A stretch of DNA of 64,000 nucleotides. Origin: Dioscorea cayenensis subsp. rotundata. Taxonomy: Eukaryota > Streptophyta > Magnoliopsida > Dioscoreales > Dioscoreaceae. The notes beneath the pieces are model-generated. The model was not told the origin of the DNA, made no database searches, and saw only the letters and a program-made list of their open reading frames with translations. Of the stretch, positions 57,343 through 64,000 are shown piece by piece. Position 1 is the first letter of the stretch, and every line of letters starts with the position of its first letter. Location of the stretch: assembly GCF_009730915.1 (NCBI RefSeq), contig NC_052488.1:20330305-20394304 (forward strand), written 5' to 3'. A program made the position numbers and the translations under genes.

Positions 57343-60300
57343 TCATTTCTTCTGTTTCCTACTTAAAAATGGCACTTTTTTGCTTTCAAGATGCTTCCCC
57401 TTGTTTTGGGTGGATGTTTCAAACAGCTTCTGAACATCACTTTGACTTAGTGATTTTTTGGAAGCTAGATCAGCCAACTCATTAGTGGTGGATTTCCTCT
57501 TTTTTGAGTTCGCCACAAAGGATGTAGCTGCAGGGTTTTTGATGAAGTTTGTATCGGCAGATCCAGATGCAGAATATCCACTTTTTGCAACGTGCTTATT
57601 GCCAGCAAAACCCTGCTTTGATGGTGTAGCATTAGACTTGGCATCGTCATCAAAGGTTGCTTCATTGATTTCTTGATGCCTTTTTCGTTTCTTTCTAGGA
57701 CTTTCGGAGAATTGATGTGCAGATGCATCACCCTTTTGGTGCTTTGTCTTGGATCCAAATATAGCCTGGAAGTCTTGTCGAACACGTTCTTTTGTTGCCT
57801 GCTGAGCTTTCCACTGATTAGGCCTCTTAGCAAACCTGAACCAAAATCAGGAGAGGAAAGCTCTAAGAAAAAGTCTAATTGAAATTTTACAACTAGAACC
57901 GAGGTTTGGTGTCCAATGATTAAAAATTATGTGTTTTCTACTGTCCACCTCACAAAACTTGATCTAAAACCAAAATAAGCAGGAAAAAAGGAAAGGAGAT
58001 AAATGCAGAAGCAAGGAACCAAAAGTATCAGCGGAAGTCCATGCAAGAAACCCCTTACTCATCAATCTCCAGATTCCTCAACAAATGAGGGCCATGTTTT
58101 CTCTTGGAAAGCTCAGCTTGGATAGTTCGCAACTCCGTTGCAATAGCTTCTTTTAAAGTCATATTACTAGCATGGAAGCACTTCTCAACAGTGAAGGAAC
58201 TACTAGGATGCATTGACAGCTCTCCAAAATAGCCTTGCAATCTTCAAAAGAAAAACATACCGGAAAAAATTTATAAGCAATTTACATAGTTCATAATCAG
58301 CCAAACTATTACATATACACTTACCAGATTAAAAACTACAAATAGAAACCACAACAAAACCCAATTCCCAATTAAGTTGAGGGCTTACTTTGAAATTACT
58401 TCTTGCTTTTCTTTTGCAGAAACATCTGAGCTAATAAAAGCCTCAAGAACACGAGATCCTCCAGCATCTTGAGCAATTTGCAAGATACAATTGACATCCA
58501 TAGATTTCAAGTTATTAACGAATGGACGAATAAAATCCTGTAAAATAGCCACAAAAATATTAGTGAAGGATAGAAATATTAAATCAAGAGTTAATAACCA
58601 ATAAGTCTACCTAAATATCTGAAAAATAAGTCACTAGAAACCAGGGCCATGTACAATGAAAGGCCTCGTCCACTAATTATATATGCTTGATATTACCTAT
58701 GAATAACTTATTCTTGCACCTCCCCATTCGAACGTTGCCAAAACTGGGGGAAGTCTATCATTTATTTCACTATTTTGTTATGCACAACAGTCTCTAATAA
58801 AGTCATAACTTATTTTACAACACAAAAGTTCTTTGCAAAGTAAAAGTTGGACAAAAGCGAGCAAAAAAAAAAAAAAAATGTTGGCTTGATTTTGAAGTCA
58901 TGAAATCAAATATTGCATGGGATGATTGGCATACTTTCGGAAATCTAAAAATTGTTTGTAGCATCAAGCAGCCCAATGTGTGCATCTTTTCATCCTCAGG
59001 CCATTCCCAGCAGGACCTCCCATGGAGATAGCTCTCGAGAAACAGCAGATGAGGAATGATGCAGCTCAGAGATTCAGACTTTGAACTCACAGCTGAAGCA
59101 AGGGCCTCACAACACTGAAATACAAAGAACAGAAAATATCAGAAACTAAAAAAAAAAACCATGAGGAAAAAAAATAAAAGAGTTATACATTGTGAATGAT
59201 GGACAATCAAAAGATAATAGTCTCACATCCAAGCAAAGATCTAAGTCTTATTGACATACAATACTTACTGAATTTCTGATAAATTATAGCCACTTATGTA
59301 ATCACCACAAAAGTTCACTTGATAAATAGCTCAAAAAAATATAATAAAAGAAATACCTCTTGTGCATGGGTTTGAAGACGTTGACATGCAGCTAAAAGGG
59401 AAGCAACAACTCCTGCTTTCTGGGAATCAAGCAGTTCCCTTATGTTTGGACCAATCTCATCCCACATCACACCCACCTACATAGAGGAAATCCAAGTGAC
59501 CCACATTTAAGATATCACACAAAATCAAGCTTATGAATATGCTACGTTATAGTTTATAAATCTTTTTAATGCATACAGGAAAATTTAAATTAAGAGCACT
59601 TTAGAACCATTACCACTACCATAAACCTGTCAAGAATTTAACAAGTACAGTGTACTTTCACCCCAAAAAAAAAAGTGTACAGTGTACAATTTACTTCAAA
59701 CTTCACTCATGGAAGGTGAAAGCTCTCATATTAGTACCCTCAATGGAAATATGAGTCACGAAGACATGTCCTTCTTAAAGTATAAATCCTTCCTTGCACC
59801 ATAACACATTGGACTGAATCAACAATCTTGCAGTTCGGGGAGGTGTGTCTGAGTGTCTCAATCAATAGAACAATCAGTCACAGACCAATGCAATAATTCG
59901 ATCACTTTGTTTAATAATTTATTTTGGTTAGCCAAGGCATCAATTTAACTCACATGGCATTCTCATTTACGATTGAATATCAAATTTGTGCCAACTTAAT
60001 ACTTCGATATCAAAACTTAACTAAAAAGAAAAAATTTATATATATATTGCAGGTATCCAGATAGGTTTCACGTTCAACTTATGTAATAACCATTCAACAT
60101 AAGTAGAATGAAATCCAAGAGTATAAGTGAATGTATAAGTACCTGATCACAGGTTCTAGAAGAAGAAATTAATGCTTGCACAACAAAATTTCCACAGTGT
60201 TGCAATGATATTGTATACATTGACCCCTTGAACACTTCATTGACTAATTTGTCATATAAAGAATCTGGAGCCACCTCAACAATAACCTATTAAATCAAAT

Positions 60301-63084
60301 AACTTTGGTTATGTTCTCAAAAAACCACAACATAAAACAGATAAAACAATACATATATTTGAAGGATGATAGAAGTTCTCAAAGCCTCGAAAAGCATAAC
60401 AATATTAGTAATGTCCAAAAAAACAAGACCATTCATTTCTAAATTACAGCCTGACTACACTGTTTTGCACTCTTAAGAAATTAACTATTGAATGACATGA
60501 ATAATTATTGCAAGAGTAAATGTGAGGTAATTCGTTTTATTTATATCTCTACTCCTGAAAGAAGAAAGTTTCCAAACAACATTAACTATCATAATAATCA
60601 GTGAACACTCAAACTAAGCCCTCCCAAAGAGTGACAAGATAGTATGTTGCCATCCACAGTGAAGAAAGAAGGTTAAGCTCAATCAGTCAAAAGGTTTTCG
60701 AATTTGGTTGCACTTGGATTCTTAAAATATGTTATTATATTATCTCTAAGAATAGCATCAGATATCAAACAGGTGCAATAAAAACATTATACCTTGGCTA
60801 CACATTTAAAAATTCATCCATCCTAGAAGTCCAAGCATCTAGTGAGATAGTCAGCAATGAATGCATTAGAGAAACTAATAGCCTTACATCACTTAACTTG
60901 GTAAATATGAATAGAATATATAACTCTAGATCTCTAATCGTATTAACTTAAGCTTTAGGTTGCATTGGGTGCAAATAATATATTTGGTTTGGTTTGCATC
61001 TATACGGTATTAGAGCTTCATTTGTTTGTTTATTCGCAATTTTACTAATTAAGATAGACTAGCACATAACAAGAGAGCATATTAGAGTAATTGATAGCTA
61101 CATCCATTAATTTAGTAAATATGGATTTGAATGTATAAATCTCAATCTCCCATCCAATCAGCTTAAACTTTGGGTAGAATTGGACCTAGATAATATGTTT
61201 GATTTGGTTAGCATCTTATAAAGTGAACATTGGGTCTTTATGCAAATATCTCTTAAACATAGAGTACAATTACACATTCAGCAGTTCATGAATTTCGAAT
61301 GCTTCAAGCAGTACATCGTGAGTATCTGCGATGATAAGATTCAATTGTTATAAAATGGTGCAAAGACAGATTATTATGAAATATTAAGTCTTCTTTGAGT
61401 AATCCAAAGTACCAAGCAATCATAGATTCATTTCAATATTAAGAAAAGTGAAGTGAATATTAGTGTGAACATCTGACTTAATCAATTCAGCAAAATGTGC
61501 TTAGCATTTCTAGACAGCGCGAACATAAATAAATATACATAAGCAAAAAGCTACAATCTAAATCTTCTCAAACCAATGAATGATATATGCAATATATTAA
61601 TTTCAACTTTGCACTATAAAAAATAACTTATTTTATGGTTATAACTAAAAGAGAACCTCCAACAAGCGGGTAGCAGAAGGATCTTGCAGTAGGCTTAAAA
61701 CATTCTTCTTCATTACCACCTCAAATGATTTATCTTTTGTCATATTCATCCCATGGCATTGAAGAATGGTTAGAATAGCATCCGACATCAATTGATCATC
61801 ACCAACCAATAACTTCAATGCAGTCTGAGCATGAGTAAAATAACACACAAAATAATATAAAGTTTGGTTAATTGACATTCTTATATATGACATTGAGATA
61901 ATATAATTCAAAATTGATATACCTGCAAAACAAAACTGCTGCACTTGTCACACACCAGATTTTTCATCTCATCTTTGGCATGGTTTAGAATTTCCATAAT
62001 GAGAGATTTAAATACATTCTCAAAACCAAGTTGAGAGCTCTCATGATTTTTTCCAATTTGTCTAGCAGGATGATTATTTAACCTTTTAGCCAAGATGATG
62101 GATGATTTTGAAACATGGAATTGCTCCAATGACTCTAATGGTACTCCCTTACAAAGACAGAGAAGACTTCGGAGGACATGAGAACCATAGATACTAGACA
62201 TTAAATTGATAGCATCTCTGGCAACCACCTGTCATAAGAACTAAAATGCATAAATTAATACAGAAAGATCATTTAAATGAACTAAAAATTAAGCATATCA
62301 CATAAGCACCTGACATATCTTAGTTAGTGTATCTCCAACAATAGAATGAGATTCTTCATCTTGTAGATGAAGAGATAAAGATTTTAAAGCTTTTTCTGCC
62401 ACACGGGATCCACATTTATCAAGTGTGATTGATGGAAACACTTCAGCACAGCTTCGAAGAAACTCACAAAGTGGATCCAATTCACAACCATCAAGAAGAG
62501 TTTCAATTGTATGGCTCATAATCATGTCAGTTGAGAGTTCCACTTCTATCCCTCTTGTTGCCCTCAATGCTTTAGAACAGAAGATAGGCCTGCTCTCTAA
62601 GTCAATAGAGTTATCTTCCAAGCTATCTCTAATTTGAGAGAAATACTGTGCAGTCAACGGATCAACTTTCTTTCTGCATTAGTTAGACAGTTCATTAGTT
62701 GGCTAAATCATTGTGCAAATCATGTTCAAGGGTAGCAAAATTATTGCCCAAGAACAATGTACAAGCCTGTCAAATAATAATATGAGCACATTAAGACTAC
62801 AGAAATTTATTTAAACAACTGAAAAACAAAGATTGAATATCAAGAGAGAACAAAAATAAAAGTAGACCTATCCAATTATAGTGACTCAAATCAAACCTCA
62901 GAAGAGTTTGCATTGACTTGGATGAATCAAGGATCCTCTTTGCAGTTATTTGAGCAGGAGCAATTTCACTCGGTACCCCCAGTGGGTCTTCTGAAGAGCC
63001 ATCCTTGAAATTGTGCCTTTTACTGTGCTTTACTGTCTTGCTCTTCTTTCTCTCTCTTTTGTTCGACAAATTCTCCGCAGCCAT
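57343..63084 (-). CDS. APUM23: nucleolar Pumilio-repeat protein, APUM23/NOP9
   Basis: PUF-family RNA-binding protein. Arabidopsis APUM23 and yeast Nop9 act in the nucleolus in pre-rRNA processing. Exons 5' to 3': 63084-62897, 62673-62310, 62228-61923, 61824-61657, 60286-60143, 59476-59357, 59114-58935, 58537-58389, 58241-58059, 57835-57343, giving 764 residues, near the Arabidopsis length. A basic start (SNKRERKKSKTVKHSKR) suits nucleolar targeting. PUF-type helices appear as CGSRVAEKALKSL (about 150), YGSHVLRSLLCL (about 200), CSSFVLQTALKLL (about 285), SATRLLEVIVEV (about 335), CGNFVVQALIS (about 375) and GGSRVLEAFIS (about 515). The C-terminus has RKKRKRHQE and ends in basic SRKQKK. Intron 4 is 1.37 kb. 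ATG 63084 is the first ATG of the frame. Confidence 0.94.
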
Positions 63085-64000
63085 CTTCAAGTGTCTTTTC
63101 AGATGAAGAATTCTTGAACCAACACAAGTCACAATGTATTACAACCACAGAACCGAAGCTAAAATCAGAGAAACAAGCTGCCTTTGTTAAAAATTTCAGT
63201 AAAAAGAAGTGAATATATCTTAATACAACAAATGGCCATAATAACAGTTTGCAACAAAAAGCTCAAAACTTGATTCCATACACACTTGCAACAACTCAAG
63301 CTAACCAACAATATTCATGATTTCAGAAATAAGAAGGATCTTAGGGAGTAACAGAACTCTTCCTTCCAATATTTGCACCAAAAATCATAACTTTTTCATA
63401 GAAGACGATCAAATCAAGAGAAAATAGCTACTTAAATAAATTCGAAATACAAATCCATTCAAAAAAAAAAAAATTACTATGTTCACAGAAGGAATCAAAA
63501 GAGACGAAAATCTCCAAATTAAAGCAAACCTAAAACAATTTCGAGGAAATAGAGAAGCTCAAGCTACACGATGTTGAGAGAGATATTGCGCTCGTGTCGC
63601 ACTTTTGGTCTAGGAAAATCCACGAGAAAAAAAGGAAACTCGCATAATAAACCCTAATTCTTGGCGGTATAGTCCTAAGGAAAAAACCCTAGAATTCTAA
63701 CAGAACAACAAAGCGGATAAAAATCATAAATATGTAGGAAATTTACATTTGAACACTTGCAAACCTGCATAATTAAATATAGTGGCTTTTGTTTTTAATT
63801 TTTAATAAGAAAGTTCATGAGATGTGTATATTTTATTAATAGGATAAGTCCCGCCGAACTTTTTAATCTAAGGGTTAATTGACACTTTCAAAATAAATAA
63901 TTTTTTTTTATTTGTTTATAAATGGGGGGCAAGTAGTTCCATCAAAGAAAAGTCAAAGCAAATACAAACTAACAAGTGTTATAACTTATCACTTTGTATA
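63085..64000. other. APUM23 leader and promoter, then spacer
   Basis: A donor-like minus-strand ttttag|gtttgc at about 63530 suggests a non-coding first exon to its right (to about 63640) and a leader intron. Two telo-boxes follow. From about 63720 to the end the DNA is AT-rich with no gene. Confidence 0.4.
63649..63692. promoter_or_regulatory. pair of telo-boxes upstream of APUM23
   Basis: aaaccctaa (63649-63657) and aaaccctag (63684-63692) flank a ggcgg-containing segment near the inferred transcription start of the minus-strand gene. Confidence 0.5.

Overview
The window is nuclear DNA from a flowering plant. It is AT-rich, its genes carry many GT-AG introns, and they encode typical plant proteins: phytoene desaturase, a STRUBBELIG-family receptor kinase, a GRF-interacting factor, a B3/DUF313 protein and a P-class PPR protein. 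The deduced phytoene desaturase reads more like monocot than eudicot homologues as I know them. With the low GC content, a non-grass monocot of yam-like type is a reasonable guess, but this is inference. No CRISPR array, tRNA or rRNA gene was seen.

Layout. 1-39 (-) is the 5' tip of a gene running off the left edge. 872-1645 (-) is an intronless B3-domain (DUF313-like) gene. 3967-5341 (+) is a PPR gene like Arabidopsis At5g46680, interrupted by one extra base. 6251-7035 is a five-copy array of a ~157-bp tandem repeat. 8619-14264 (+) is phytoene desaturase in 14 coding exons, with a probable leader intron. 15335-20216 (+) is a Ted1/Cdc1/MPPE1-type metallophosphoesterase in 13 exons. 20973-27144 (+) is a DEAH RNA helicase of the RID1/DHX33 type in 12 exons. 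27623-30220 (+) is the RNA polymerase I subunit RPA49 in 4 exons.

30622-36840 (+) is a decayed ~6.2-kb LINE with a near-perfect 16-bp target-site duplication and a poly(A) tail. It is itself interrupted by an 863-bp hAT-like non-autonomous transposon (34824-35686) with a perfect 8-bp duplication. 37524-41209 (+) is the 26S proteasome ATPase RPT1 in 10 exons. 41983-49360 (-) is an SRF6/SRF7-like LRR receptor pseudokinase in 16 exons. 51586-54729 (-) is a GIF/AN3 transcriptional co-activator in 4 exons. 57343-63084 (-) is a nucleolar Pumilio protein (APUM23/NOP9) in 10 exons.

The exon chains of all seven multi-exon genes were worked out by hand. Each keeps one open frame from ATG to stop: 578, 522, 723, 418, 425, 714, 237 and 764 residues for PDS, MPPE, helicase, RPA49, RPT1, SRF, GIF and APUM23 respectively (eight proteins including GIF). 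They look functional. The genes do not form a pathway cluster, but three (DHX33-like helicase, RPA49, APUM23) belong to families linked to the nucleolus, and RPA49 and APUM23 both carry telo-box motifs upstream. The novelty lies mostly in repeats and insertions: the nested LINE/hAT pair, the 157-bp array, a duplicated block directly upstream of the helicase, a Stowaway-like MITE at 55433-55696, and a long inverted repeat inside an RPT1 intron. No wholly new biological system was recognised.
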